From: Pseudomonas huaxiensis
Lineage (GTDB): Bacteria; Pseudomonadota; Gammaproteobacteria; Pseudomonadales; Pseudomonadaceae
DNA: 64,000 nt
NCBI RefSeq assembly: GCF_003231275.1
Contig: NZ_QKVL01000007.1
Location: forward strand, 186,001-250,000
Direction: 5' to 3'
Shown: positions 55,133 through 63,781 of the stretch, one piece after another
Layout: each line of letters begins with the position of its first letter
How positions within the stretch are numbered: position 1 is the stretch's first letter
Made by a program: the position numbers and the translations under genes
The notes under the pieces: generated by a model
What the model was told of the DNA's origin: nothing
Database searches by the model: none
What the model saw: only the letters and a program-made list of their open reading frames with translations

Positions 55133-55226
55133 GGGGGCATTCGCAGAGGGCAGTAAAAAACGGTTACAAGAATACCTTGGTTTCGGTCGACTTTGGGGCG
55201 CCGAACCGTCGCGATGGGGTCCCCAC

Positions 55227-56606
55227 TTATCCAGCGTGCCTGCGCCGATACCAGGCAAACCCACCACCGACCACCACAACCAACCCCAGCACACCCCACC
55301 AGAACAGCTCGTCATACCCCAGCAGTGGCCTCTCCACCCGCACATACCCGGTGGTCTTGAACAATTCCCGCATCGCCTGGTTCGCCTCTTCCAGGCTCAC
55401 TTCGCGCAGACGCTGTTTCGGATCGACGAAACGTCCATCGGCATAGGTGTTCAACGCACCCCAGTAATAATCCGCCAACGCGCTGTTGCCCTGAGTGGTC
55501 CAGGATTCGCGGTCGATCGCCGCCGCCTTGATCCGTTCGAAGGTAGACGGGTCGAGGCCCTCGTCACGCAGGCGCTTGATCAGGTCCTGCATCACCTCTT
55601 CCGCTTCTTCGATCTGATCGCGCTCCAGGTCGGCATTCAAGCTGAGCATGCCGCTATCGCCAAAGGTTTCCCGCTGGCTCCACGGCCCATAGGACAGGCC
55701 GTGCTTGAGGCGCAGTTCGCTGTATAGCGCCCAGTCCAGGTAGCGCTGGACCAGATCGAGGGTCTGGTCGTGCTCGTTGTCCAGCACCGGCTCCAGGAAC
55801 AACCAGCTCAGCCGCGCGCCGTTGCCCAGCAGGCCGCGCACCAGCGTGCGGTTTTCCTCGGCCTGCCGGCTGACGCCATCCAGCGCCCGCCGCTCGGCAG
55901 GCTCCACGGGCTCGAGCTCAGCCCAGGAGCGCTCCAGATAAGCCGGCAGCAGACGGTCGAGTCCGCCGACGATGATCAAGGTCATGTTGTTGGCCGCGTA
56001 CCAGCGCTGGCGAATCTCGTCGACTTGTTCCAGGGTCATGTCGTCCAGATCGGAGCGCTCGGCGCATTTCAGACCAAGCTCCACCGCCAATTGGTCGCTG
56101 GCGCGGTGACCGATGGCCTGGTGGTCGAGCCAGCGTTGCAGGTGGGAGTAGTGGCCGCCGTCTTCGCGTTCGATGATGCGCTTGGACTGCGCCAGCGCGT
56201 CGTCATCGAACTGGGTCTGCTGCAGCAAGGCCAGCAGCAGGTCGAGCACTTTGCGCTGGTTACGGGCCGGCGCTTCGATGACGAAGGTGGTGTCGGCGCT
56301 GCTGGTGTAGGCGTTCCATTCCCCGCCAAGGGCCTGAATGCGTTGTTCCAGGCCGCCTTCGCCGCTGTCGTCGATGCCGCTGAACAGCAGGTGTTCGAGC
56401 AGGTGCGGCAGTTCTTGCCGGTCGCAGGGAAAGTCATCGAAACCGATGCCGACCACCAGGCGGATCGACACATGGTCCCGTTCGTAGCCCGGTTTGAGCA
56501 GCACCTGCAGGCCGTTGGGCAGCAGGTAGCCCTCGACTTGCGTGCGGTCCAGGGCAAAGCCGGGCATGGCGCCCAGCAACAGGCAAACGAACATCAGGCA
56601 ACGCAT
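55227..56606 (-). CDS. M16-family metallopeptidase with C-terminal membrane anchor
   Basis: This 459-residue protein has a signal peptide (to about FA18) and the inverted zinc motif HLLEH (His68, Glu71, His72) of insulinase-type peptidases. A likely third ligand Glu lies in the segment around QSKRIIEREDGGH. A second M16 lobe follows (SYGPWSQRETFG). A C-terminal helix (about 434-453, FWWGVLGLVVVVGGGFAWY) and Arg-rich end fix it to the inner membrane facing the periplasm. Substrate is unknown. Confidence 0.9.
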   Translation of the reverse strand: MRCLMFVCLLLGAMPGFALDRTQVEGYLLPNGLQVLLKPGYERDHVSIRLVVGIGFDDFPCDRQELPHLLEHLLFSGIDDSGEGGLEQRIQALGGEWNAYTSSADTTFVIEAPARNQRKVLDLLLALLQQTQFDDDALAQSKRIIEREDGGHYSHLQRWLDHQAIGHRASDQLAVELGLKCAERSDLDDMTLEQVDEIRQRWYAANNMTLIIVGGLDRLLPAYLERSWAELEPVEPAERRALDGVSRQAEENRTLVRGLLGNGARLSWLFLEPVLDNEHDQTLDLVQRYLDWALYSELRLKHGLSYGPWSQRETFGDSGMLSLNADLERDQIEEAEEVMQDLIKRLRDEGLDPSTFERIKAAAIDRESWTTQGNSALADYYWGALNTYADGRFVDPKQRLREVSLEEANQAMRELFKTTGYVRVERPLLGYDELFWWGVLGLVVVVGGGFAWYRRRHAG

Positions 56607-56643
56607 GCGGGGCTTCCTTGCAGAGGGTCGACGCAGTAAAGGG

Positions 56644-58302
56644 TCACGGCGAGTGGATCTCGTCCGGCACGGCGTCGATCAGCAAGCCGCCGGTGTCGTG
56701 TCCACCCAGTACCACATAGGCACTGCTGCAGAACAATGAGTTCAGTCGTTTCATGTCGGCGATCAGTTCCAGGTGCAGCGAGCTGGTCTCGATACTCTGC
56801 ACCACCTTGCGTTGCAGGCGGCTGACATGGGCGTGGGCCAGGCGCCGCTCCTGGGCGCGGAAGCGGCGTTTTTCCCGCAGCAACTGGCGGGCGCTCTCCG
56901 GGTCGGCACTGAGGAACACCGACAGCCCCAGGCGCAGGTTGGCCAGCAACTGGCCCTGCAAGCCGGTCAATTCTTCCAGGCCCACTTCGGAGAACTCGCG
57001 GCGCTGCGAGGTCTTCTGCTGCTGGATCTTGCGCAGCATGCGTTCGATCAGGTCGCTGGCCATCTTCAGGTTGATCGCAAGCTCGATAATCTCAGCCCAG
57101 CGCTGGCTGTCCTGCTCGCCGAGGTCTTCCCGCGGCATCTGCGCCAGGTACAGCTTGATGGCGTTGTACAGCGACTCGACATCGTCATGCAGGACGCGGA
57201 TTTCCTGAGTCACCGCGGTCTGGGTGCCGCGCAGCACGCTGTTCATGGCTTCGAGCATGGTGTCCACCAGATCGCCCAGGCGCAGGGTTTCGCGCACGGC
57301 ATTGGCCAGGGCCAGGCTCGGTGTGGCCAGGGCGGTCGGGTCGAGGTGGCGCGGTGTGGTGTGGCCGTTGGTTTCCGGGCGTTCGGGCAGCAGCCAGTTG
57401 CAGGCTTTGGCCATGAGCTTGACCGTGGGCAGCAGGGTTACGCAGCGCAGGCTGTTGTAGAGCAGGTGAAAACCGATCACCAGTTCCGATGGGCTGAAGT
57501 TCAGGCTGTCCATCCAGGTGACCAGCGGGGTCAGCAGCGGAATGGTTACCAGCAGGCCGATCAGCTTGTACAGCAGGCTGCCCAGCGCCACCTGGCGCCC
57601 GGCTGTGTTACGCATGCTGGTGCTGAGGAAGGCCAGCAGGCCGCTGCCGATGTTGGCGCCGATAACCAGGCCGATGGCCACTGGCAGACCGATCACGCCG
57701 GCACCGGCGAGGGTTGCGGTCAGCAGCACGGCGGCGAGGCTGGAGTAGGAAATCAGGGCGAACATCGCGCCAATCAGGGCATCGAGGAGGATGTCGCCGG
57801 TCAGCGAGGCGAACAGGACTTTCACCCCTTGCGCGGTGGTGATGGGCGTCGCCGCCTCGACGATCAGTTGCAGCGCCAGGATGATCAGCCCCAGGCCGAT
57901 GCCCACGCGCCCGAGCTGACCGGCGCGGGTCTGCTTGCGTGACAGGAAGAAGATCACCCCGAGGAAGATCAGCAGCGGCGACAGCCATGACAGGTCGAGC
58001 GTCAGCACCCGCGCCATCAGCGCAGTACCGACGTCGGCGCCGAGCATGATCGCCAGGGCCGGGGTCAGCGCCATCAGGCCCTGACCGACGAACGAGGTCA
58101 CCAGCATCGCCGTGGCGTTGCTGCTCTGCACCATGGCGGTGACCAGAATACCGGCGATGAATGCCAGTGGCCGGCGCGACATGTTCTGGCTGATCACCCG
58201 GCGCAGGTTTGAACCATAGACCCGCAGGATGCCGGTACGGACGATGTGTGTGCCCCAGATCAGCAGGGCGACGGCTGACAATAGATTGAGCAGGGTCAGC
58301 AT
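56644..58302 (-). CDS. Na/Pi cotransporter family protein with PhoU-like tail
   Basis: This 552-residue protein from ATG 58302 (MLTLLNLLSAVALLIWG) has two NptA-type repeats with the QSSNATAMLVTSFV and SYSSLAAVLLTATLAG motifs. A cytoplasmic helical C-terminal domain (about 330-552) resembles PhoU. It is a candidate low-affinity phosphate or other anion carrier; YjbB in E. coli exports phosphate (recalled). A longer frame reaching 58392 has no ribosome site. Confidence 0.88.
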   Translation of the reverse strand: MLTLLNLLSAVALLIWGTHIVRTGILRVYGSNLRRVISQNMSRRPLAFIAGILVTAMVQSSNATAMLVTSFVGQGLMALTPALAIMLGADVGTALMARVLTLDLSWLSPLLIFLGVIFFLSRKQTRAGQLGRVGIGLGLIILALQLIVEAATPITTAQGVKVLFASLTGDILLDALIGAMFALISYSSLAAVLLTATLAGAGVIGLPVAIGLVIGANIGSGLLAFLSTSMRNTAGRQVALGSLLYKLIGLLVTIPLLTPLVTWMDSLNFSPSELVIGFHLLYNSLRCVTLLPTVKLMAKACNWLLPERPETNGHTTPRHLDPTALATPSLALANAVRETLRLGDLVDTMLEAMNSVLRGTQTAVTQEIRVLHDDVESLYNAIKLYLAQMPREDLGEQDSQRWAEIIELAINLKMASDLIERMLRKIQQQKTSQRREFSEVGLEELTGLQGQLLANLRLGLSVFLSADPESARQLLREKRRFRAQERRLAHAHVSRLQRKVVQSIETSSLHLELIADMKRLNSLFCSSAYVVLGGHDTGGLLIDAVPDEIHSP

Positions 58303-58489
58303 GAATGGGCCCCCTGTGTGTCTGCCCCAGTGGGGCCAATGAATGTGCGCGGAGCCTGGCCGTTGGCAACGGCGGTTTTTTCCAGTGCTCACTTAAGCTT
58401 TAGTTCGCCAGAGGCCTTGGCGCCAGCAGGGTTGGCGGGTTCTGGCAGATAAAGCCGAGAAACCGCCGCTGTTGCCGCCACAATGAAAA

Positions 58490-58515
58490 AAGGCCCCTAC
58501 AAGGGGCCTTGATTC
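58490..58515 (-). terminator. terminator of the terC-like gene
   Basis: On the minus strand AAGGCCCCT-TGT-AGGGGCCTTTTTTC forms a 9-bp stem with a T-run, 20 bp past the TerC stop. Confidence 0.85.
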
Positions 58516-58530
58516 AGCAACTGGCCAGTA

Positions 58531-59307
58531 TTACTGACCCGGGATGTCCTTGCGAAGTTTCACCGGTTCGCTCTGTGCTTCTTTGCGTTTCTTCGCCATC
58601 GCCGTGCGCATGCGGATATTGACGGCTTCCACGGCCAGCGAGAAGGCCATGGCAAAGTAGACGTAGCCCTTCGGTACATGCACGTCGAAGGCTTCGGCGA
58701 TCAGCACGGTACCGACCACCATCAGGAACGACAGCGCGAGCATTTTCAGCGACGGGTGCTTGTCGATGAAATCGCTGATGGTCTTGGCGCAGAGCATCAT
58801 CACCAGTACGGCGATGATGATTGCGGCGACCATGACCGGCACGTGGGACACCATGCCAACTGCGGTGATCACCGAGTCCAGGGAGAACACGATGTCGATG
58901 ATGGCGATCTGGATGATGGTGTACAGGAACTTGCCGCCGGTGCTCGTCGCAGTCTCGTCGGCGCTTTCCTCTTCGCCCTCGAGGCCGTGGTAGATCTCCT
59001 GGGAGCTTTTCCACAGCAAGAACAGGCCGCCGAAGAACAGGATCAGGTCACGACCGGAAATGCCCTGGCCGAAGACTTCGAACAGGTCGGCGGTGAGGCG
59101 CATGACCCAGGTGATCGACAGCAGCAACATGATGCGGGTGACCATCGCCAGGGCGAGGCCGAAGATCCGGGTGCGCTGCTGCATGTGCTTGGGCATGCGG
59201 CTGACCAGGATCGAGATCATGATGATGTTGTCGATCCCGAGCACGATCTCAAGTGCGGTCAGGGTGAAAAGGGCAACCCAGATTTCCGGGTTGGTCAGCC
59301 ATTCCAT
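58531..59307 (-). CDS. TerC-family integral membrane protein
   Basis: This 258-residue protein has seven helices and the TerC acidic motifs LEIVLGIDNIIMISILV and VFSLDSVITAVGM, proposed to bind or export metal ions such as manganese. A short charged loop (EGEEESADE) separates the halves, and a basic tail follows (MAKKRKEAQ). There is no yybP-ykoY riboswitch in the 70-bp leader. Metal export is inferred from the family. Confidence 0.88.
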   Translation of the reverse strand: MEWLTNPEIWVALFTLTALEIVLGIDNIIMISILVSRMPKHMQQRTRIFGLALAMVTRIMLLLSITWVMRLTADLFEVFGQGISGRDLILFFGGLFLLWKSSQEIYHGLEGEEESADETATSTGGKFLYTIIQIAIIDIVFSLDSVITAVGMVSHVPVMVAAIIIAVLVMMLCAKTISDFIDKHPSLKMLALSFLMVVGTVLIAEAFDVHVPKGYVYFAMAFSLAVEAVNIRMRTAMAKKRKEAQSEPVKLRKDIPGQ

Positions 59308-59331
59308 GTTTGTTCCTTCAGGCGTATGACG

Positions 59332-59355
59332 TTGCGCGCCGGATCAGGCGCGCAA
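59332..59355. repeat. 9-bp inverted repeat between citMHS and terC
   Basis: TTGCGCGCC-GGATCA-GGCGCGCAA is a perfect dyad. With no T-run it is a weak terminator or operator candidate just downstream of the CitMHS gene. Confidence 0.5.
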
Positions 59356-59377
59356 ACGGGTTGGGTGGATCTGTTTA

Positions 59378-60685
59378 CTAGAGGCTACTGAACAGCGGGA
59401 AAATTCCCATGAGCAGCGCGGCGAGCATTATGCATAGGCAGACTAGCACTGCCCACTTCAGGGTAAAGCGCTGGTGGTCGCCGAACTCGATGCCGGCCAG
59501 GGCGACCAGCAGGTAGGTCGATGGCACCAGCGGGCTGAGCAGGTGAACCGGCTGTCCGACGATTGAGGCGCGGGCCATTTCCACTGGCGAAATACCGTAG
59601 TGGCTGGCGGCTTCCGAGAGTACTGGCAGTACGCCGTAGTAGAAGGCGTCGTTGGACATGAAGAAGGTGAACGGCATGCTCACGATCGCGGTGATCACCG
59701 CCAGGTACGGGCCCAGCGCGTCCGGGATCACGGCCAGCAAGCTCTTGGACATGGCTTCGACCATGCCGGTGCCGGACAGGATGCCGGTGAAGATACCGGC
59801 GGCGAAGATCAGCCCGGTTACCGCCAATACGCTGCCGGCGTGGGCGGCGATGCGGTCTTTCTGCTGTTGCAGGCACGGATAGTTGACGATCATCGCAATA
59901 CTGAAGGCGATCATGAACAGCACCGGCAGCGGCAGTAGGCCGGCGATCAGCGCGACCATCAGCGCGGCGGTCAGGGCGCCGTTGAACCACAGCAGTTTCG
60001 GGCGGCGGGCGTCTGGGTACTGGGAGACGGTGATTTCGCTGTGGTCGATCTCATCGCCCGGCAGGTGCAGTTCGCCGAGACGGGCACGCTCGCGCTTGCC
60101 GTACATGTAGGCGATGGCCAGGATCGCCACGACACCGGCAAGCATGGCCGGGATCATCGGCACGAAGATGTCCGAAGGGTCCACGTGCAGCGCGCTGGCG
60201 GCGCGGGCGGTCGGGCCGCCCCACGGGGTCATGTTCATCACCCCGCCGGCGAGGATGATCAGGCCGGCCATGATCCGCGGGCTCATGCCCAGGCGGCTGT
60301 ACAGCGGCAACATCGCTGCGCAACAGATCATGTAGGTGGTGGCACCGTCACCGTCGAGCGAGACGACCAGGGCCAGCACCGCGGTGCCGACCGAGACTTT
60401 CAGCGGATCGCCTTTGACCAGCTTGAGGATCTTGCGCACGGCCGGGTCGAACAGGCCGGAGTCGATCATCAGGGCGAAATAGAGAATGGCAAACATCAGC
60501 ATCACGCCGGTTGGGGCGAGCTTGCTGATGCCTTCCAGCATCATCGGGCCGATCTTGCTGGAAAAACCGCCGAACAGGGCGAACAGGATCGGTACCAGGA
60601 TCAGTGCGATCAAGGCCGACAGGCGCTTGGTCATGATCAGGTACATGAAGGTGATGACCATGGCGAAGCCGAGGAAGGTCAGCAT
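59378..60685 (-). CDS. CitMHS-family citrate:divalent cation/proton symporter
   Basis: This 435-residue inner-membrane protein has about twelve helices. The CitMHS blocks are SLDGDGATTYMICCAAMLPLY, GGVMNMTPWGGPTARAASAL and SNDAFYYGVLPVL. Such carriers import citrate complexed with magnesium or calcium. No two-component regulator is adjacent, unlike many citrate loci. It is followed on the same strand by terC after a 70-bp gap. Confidence 0.92.
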   Translation of the reverse strand: MLTFLGFAMVITFMYLIMTKRLSALIALILVPILFALFGGFSSKIGPMMLEGISKLAPTGVMLMFAILYFALMIDSGLFDPAVRKILKLVKGDPLKVSVGTAVLALVVSLDGDGATTYMICCAAMLPLYSRLGMSPRIMAGLIILAGGVMNMTPWGGPTARAASALHVDPSDIFVPMIPAMLAGVVAILAIAYMYGKRERARLGELHLPGDEIDHSEITVSQYPDARRPKLLWFNGALTAALMVALIAGLLPLPVLFMIAFSIAMIVNYPCLQQQKDRIAAHAGSVLAVTGLIFAAGIFTGILSGTGMVEAMSKSLLAVIPDALGPYLAVITAIVSMPFTFFMSNDAFYYGVLPVLSEAASHYGISPVEMARASIVGQPVHLLSPLVPSTYLLVALAGIEFGDHQRFTLKWAVLVCLCIMLAALLMGIFPLFSSL

Positions 60686-61072
60686 AGGGGTACTCCAGGC
60701 GTAGTGCGTCGGGACAGGGACGTGACGGACGGATCAGCGGGCGAGGCGCTGTGTCTGGAGTAGCGGAGGGAAATCAGGGCGCAGGAAGTTACGGAAGGAC
60801 ATCAGAATCACCATTGTTCTTGTTGATTGGGCCGGGCTCGGTAAATCGGATGCCCTGGCGCGCCGGTCGCTATGCCGGTGGTGAGGTGATGCTAAGGGGC
60901 TAAGCTTTCAGCCAGCTTTCGAGGGTTGAAAGGTGACGAGAGGTATTTTTCGGGAGTGCCTTCGCGAGCAAGCTCGCGCCTACAAGACAATGATTACCCT
61001 GTAGGAGCGAGCTCGCTCGCGATGAGGCCCCAAAAACAGCGGCTGAATTCGTACCAAGGAGTACTGAAAAAA
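60686..61072. other. intergenic region with a REP pair
   Basis: This 387-bp divergent gap carries the presumed citMHS promoter and a REP palindrome. No riboswitch or small ORF with a ribosome site is evident. Confidence 0.5.
60962..61022. repeat. REP inverted pair before the GFA gene
   Basis: TCGCGAGCAAGCTCGCGCCTACA (given as location) and TGTAGGAGCGAGCTCGCTCGCGA pair around a 15-base loop. It ends about 50 bp before the GFA start codon, an unusual 5'-side position for a REP. Confidence 0.75.
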
Positions 61073-61474
61073 ATGACTCAATTCCACGAGGGCGGCTGCC
61101 ACTGCGGCGCCCTTCGCTACCGGGCCGAAGGCCCGCTCACGGATGTCGCCCACTGCCATTGCTCGATCTGCCGACGGGTCACCGGCGGTTTGCTGGTCAC
61201 TTGGGTCACCGTGCCCTGCGGTGGCTTCCAGTGGTTGGCCGGAACTCCGCAGCGCTACGATTCGTCCGCCAGTTGCGTGCGTTATTTCTGCAGCCGCTGT
61301 GGCGCGCATGTAGCTTTGACCACCGACCTGAGCCCGGAAACCATCGATATCACCGTGACCACGCTGGATGATCCGGAATCCGCGCCGCCAAACCGGCATA
61401 TCTGGACCGAGAGCCGTTTGCCCTGGCTGCATCTGGACGAGCAATTGCCTAGCGAGAGCCACGAATCTCTCTGA
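61073..61474 (+). CDS. GFA family protein (glutathione-dependent formaldehyde-activating-like)
   Basis: This 133-residue protein from ATG 61073 has AAGGAG eleven bases upstream. The zinc ligands of the GFA/CENP-V fold are all visible: GCHCGALRY, CHCSICRR and CSRCG. It might bind glutathione-type thiols, but most family members have no proven reaction. It overlaps nothing; its stop is 3 bp from the convergent DUF4105 gene. Confidence 0.9.
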   Translation: MTQFHEGGCHCGALRYRAEGPLTDVAHCHCSICRRVTGGLLVTWVTVPCGGFQWLAGTPQRYDSSASCVRYFCSRCGAHVALTTDLSPETIDITVTTLDDPESAPPNRHIWTESRLPWLHLDEQLPSESHESL

Positions 61475-61477
61475 TGT

Positions 61478-63436
61478 CTAAGGCAGCTCCAGTCCGCCCG
61501 CGGCCTTGTGCAAGGCCCGCAGGTGCTCGCCGAGCTGTTTGATATTGGCCTCCACCGCCTTGATCTGCGCCGCGCGCTCCGGCCCGAGCAAGGCGCGTAC
61601 TTCCGTGTCCAGGTCCACGCTCAACGCCTGCAACTGTTGCTGGCGCTGACTGCTGCTCTGCTCCAGTTGCTGGCGCTCGGCGGGCTGCGGCAGGCCATAA
61701 CCACCCTCCCCCAGCAATTCCGCCGGTTTGCTCAGGAAGCCACTGTTGGCGAGGATCTGCTGCAAGGTGTTGTTGGCCTTGGCCACGCTGCCGTCCTCGA
61801 GCGCACGCCCGGTCAGGTAGCGTTGCTTGACCTCGTCCTGGGCCAGCAGCAACTGTCGGCGCAGTCCGGCCTGTTCCAGCAGCAGCAAGGCGGCGCTGGT
61901 GCGCAGGTCGGCGCGGTCGAACCACGGGCGACGCTGTTCGGCGCTCTGTTCCAGCCAGCTTTCGACGCTGTCGGCGGGGACCGGCAACTGCTTCTTGAGA
62001 ATCTGGAACATCGCCTGATAGCGATCACGGTAGGAATCGAAACGATAACCCAGGCGCAGCGCCTCGCGCGGGTCGTCCAGCACGCTGGTATCGGCCAGGC
62101 CGCGGCCCTTGAGCACTTCCAGCAGGCCGTTGGGCATGATGTTGTCGAGGCTGGTCAGGCGCGGATTGGCGGTGCCGCTGCGCAGCAGCTTGAGGGTTTC
62201 CACCGCGCAGTTGTTGGACAGGAAGAAGTAATTGCCGTCGTAGCTCCAGTGCATCTCCAGGGCCTGACGCACCAAGGCTTCCAGCTCCTCGCGGGACAGC
62301 TTCAGCGGGATGGACGCGAGGCTGCGCAGCTCGGTCTTGGTGTATTCATCGATGACCTGGCCCAGCGGCAGCACGAACAGTCGTGACGGGTAGGCGCCGA
62401 CCAGGCCGTCCCAACTGGACAGTTGCACATCGTTGACGAACGCCCGGTACGACAGCACCAGGTGTTGGTCCAGATCCAGGCGGCAGTCCGGCCCGCGTGG
62501 CCGGCCAGGGGCGCAGATCACCAAGCGCAGCATGCTGTGGCCCCAGCGGCTGACCCAGTTCTGGTTGGCTTCGGCCAGCAGGTAATCCACCGCATAAACG
62601 CGCTCTGGGTCGATTTGCCCCAGCGGTTGCTTGGCGAAATCGTTGCCAGCATTGAGGAACGGCAGCGCCGGCTCGCAGGCCGGGTGCGCTGGCGCCCAGC
62701 CGAAGTGCTTGTTCAGGTAAGCCTGCAAGGCCGGGCGGCGGCAGGCATAGCTCGGGTCGAGAAGGAAGTACTCCATGTTGACCGCGATAAATTCTTTGGG
62801 GCTGCTCAGCTCATAGCTGTCCGGGCTGCGGGCGATCTGGCGATTGTGCTGCTCGCGTTCGCCGCGACGACCAACGTATTGCGGCCAGCCGGCAAGGTCG
62901 AGCAGGCGCGGATCATCGCTGAGGGTGAAGCGGCGTTCGGGCTGGCCGCGGCATTCGTCGCGCAGCCCCACCTTGCCCTGGCTGTCGTTCTGGCGTTTGC
63001 ACTGGACGATCAGCCGACGCTCGTCGTCCGGCCAAAGCCGGGCACGGTCGTAGATATGGGTGGTTTCGTGGAGGACGGTGGCCAGCAATTCCTGGCGCAC
63101 GGTGCCATGGGGGCGACCGGTTTTCTGTGTGGCCGCACTGCCGTCGGTGAGGCTGGGCAGCAGGCGGCGATTGAGCGCCAGTGTGGACACCAGCGAGGCC
63201 TGGCCGTAGGCGTCTTCGGGCATGCGCGCGTCCCAACTGACCGTGATGGTGCGGTCGAGGCGGGTCTTGAAACTGGGCGGAAGTTTCTCCATCGCTTCAT
63301 CCAGCAGCGCCTGGGTGGCCTGGCGCTGGGATGAAGTCAGGCTGTCGTCCTGCAATACCAGTTGCAGGTCGGCCAGCACGGGGACGCTGAACAGTGCAAG
63401 TGCACCGCTCAGCAGCCAGTTACGCAGGGATTTCAC
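61478..63436 (-). CDS. secreted HExxH/DUF4105 protein
   Basis: This 652-residue protein has a signal peptide (to VLA22). The N-terminal domain has a zinc-protease-like HETTH motif (His123, Glu124, His127) in LLATVLHETTHIYDRARLW. A central DUF4105 domain (about 280-430) has RWGHSMLRLVI and the catalytic-looking SNNCAVETL. A long helical Gln-rich C-terminus (about 570-652) follows. DUF4105 is NlpC/P60-like in character. It is encoded with DUF2388 proteins, its start overlapping the previous stop by 4 bp. The substrate is unknown. Confidence 0.82.
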   Translation of the reverse strand: MKSLRNWLLSGALALFSVPVLADLQLVLQDDSLTSSQRQATQALLDEAMEKLPPSFKTRLDRTITVSWDARMPEDAYGQASLVSTLALNRRLLPSLTDGSAATQKTGRPHGTVRQELLATVLHETTHIYDRARLWPDDERRLIVQCKRQNDSQGKVGLRDECRGQPERRFTLSDDPRLLDLAGWPQYVGRRGEREQHNRQIARSPDSYELSSPKEFIAVNMEYFLLDPSYACRRPALQAYLNKHFGWAPAHPACEPALPFLNAGNDFAKQPLGQIDPERVYAVDYLLAEANQNWVSRWGHSMLRLVICAPGRPRGPDCRLDLDQHLVLSYRAFVNDVQLSSWDGLVGAYPSRLFVLPLGQVIDEYTKTELRSLASIPLKLSREELEALVRQALEMHWSYDGNYFFLSNNCAVETLKLLRSGTANPRLTSLDNIMPNGLLEVLKGRGLADTSVLDDPREALRLGYRFDSYRDRYQAMFQILKKQLPVPADSVESWLEQSAEQRRPWFDRADLRTSAALLLLEQAGLRRQLLLAQDEVKQRYLTGRALEDGSVAKANNTLQQILANSGFLSKPAELLGEGGYGLPQPAERQQLEQSSSQRQQQLQALSVDLDTEVRALLGPERAAQIKAVEANIKQLGEHLRALHKAAGGLELP

Positions 63437-63753
63437 AGGGCCAGGATGGCTTCGGCCAGGACCTGATCACTGGCTTGGCGGGCTTCCGGGACGCGCTGGC
63501 GCAGGGTATCGAACGCGGCTTCCAGTTGCGCGCCACGGATGTCGCCGTTGCTGGCGACGAAGCAGGCGGCATCGTCGCGGGCTTCGCGGACGACTTTCGA
63601 GTCGCGAATCGAGGTGGTGGTGTCAGATGTGAAATCGATCGAACGGCCAAAGGCGCGGACGATGATGTTGCTGGTGGCGACCACGGTGTGTGCCTGGGCT
63701 ACATCGGCCAGCAGCAGGAAGCCGAGAGTGGCGGCAATCAGCGGATTACGCAT
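63433..63753 (-). CDS. DUF2388 small secreted protein
   Basis: This 106-residue protein from ATG 63753 has a signal peptide (MRNPLIAATLGFLLLADVAQA). The DUF2388 domain contains SNIIVRAFGRSIDFTSDTTTS, ARDDAACFVASNGDIRGAQLEAA and QVLAEAILAL. It overlaps the HExxH/DUF4105 gene by 4 bp and follows a paralogue 28 bp upstream. It is periplasmic or secreted; function is unknown. Confidence 0.85.
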   Translation of the reverse strand: MRNPLIAATLGFLLLADVAQAHTVVATSNIIVRAFGRSIDFTSDTTTSIRDSKVVREARDDAACFVASNGDIRGAQLEAAFDTLRQRVPEARQASDQVLAEAILAL

Positions 63754-63781
63754 GGAACATCTCCGGGAAAAACAGGTGTGG

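Noticed and set aside
59308..59377. yybP-ykoY manganese riboswitch before the TerC gene
   Set aside because: The leader is only 70 bp to the upstream gene and lacks the four-way-junction motifs.
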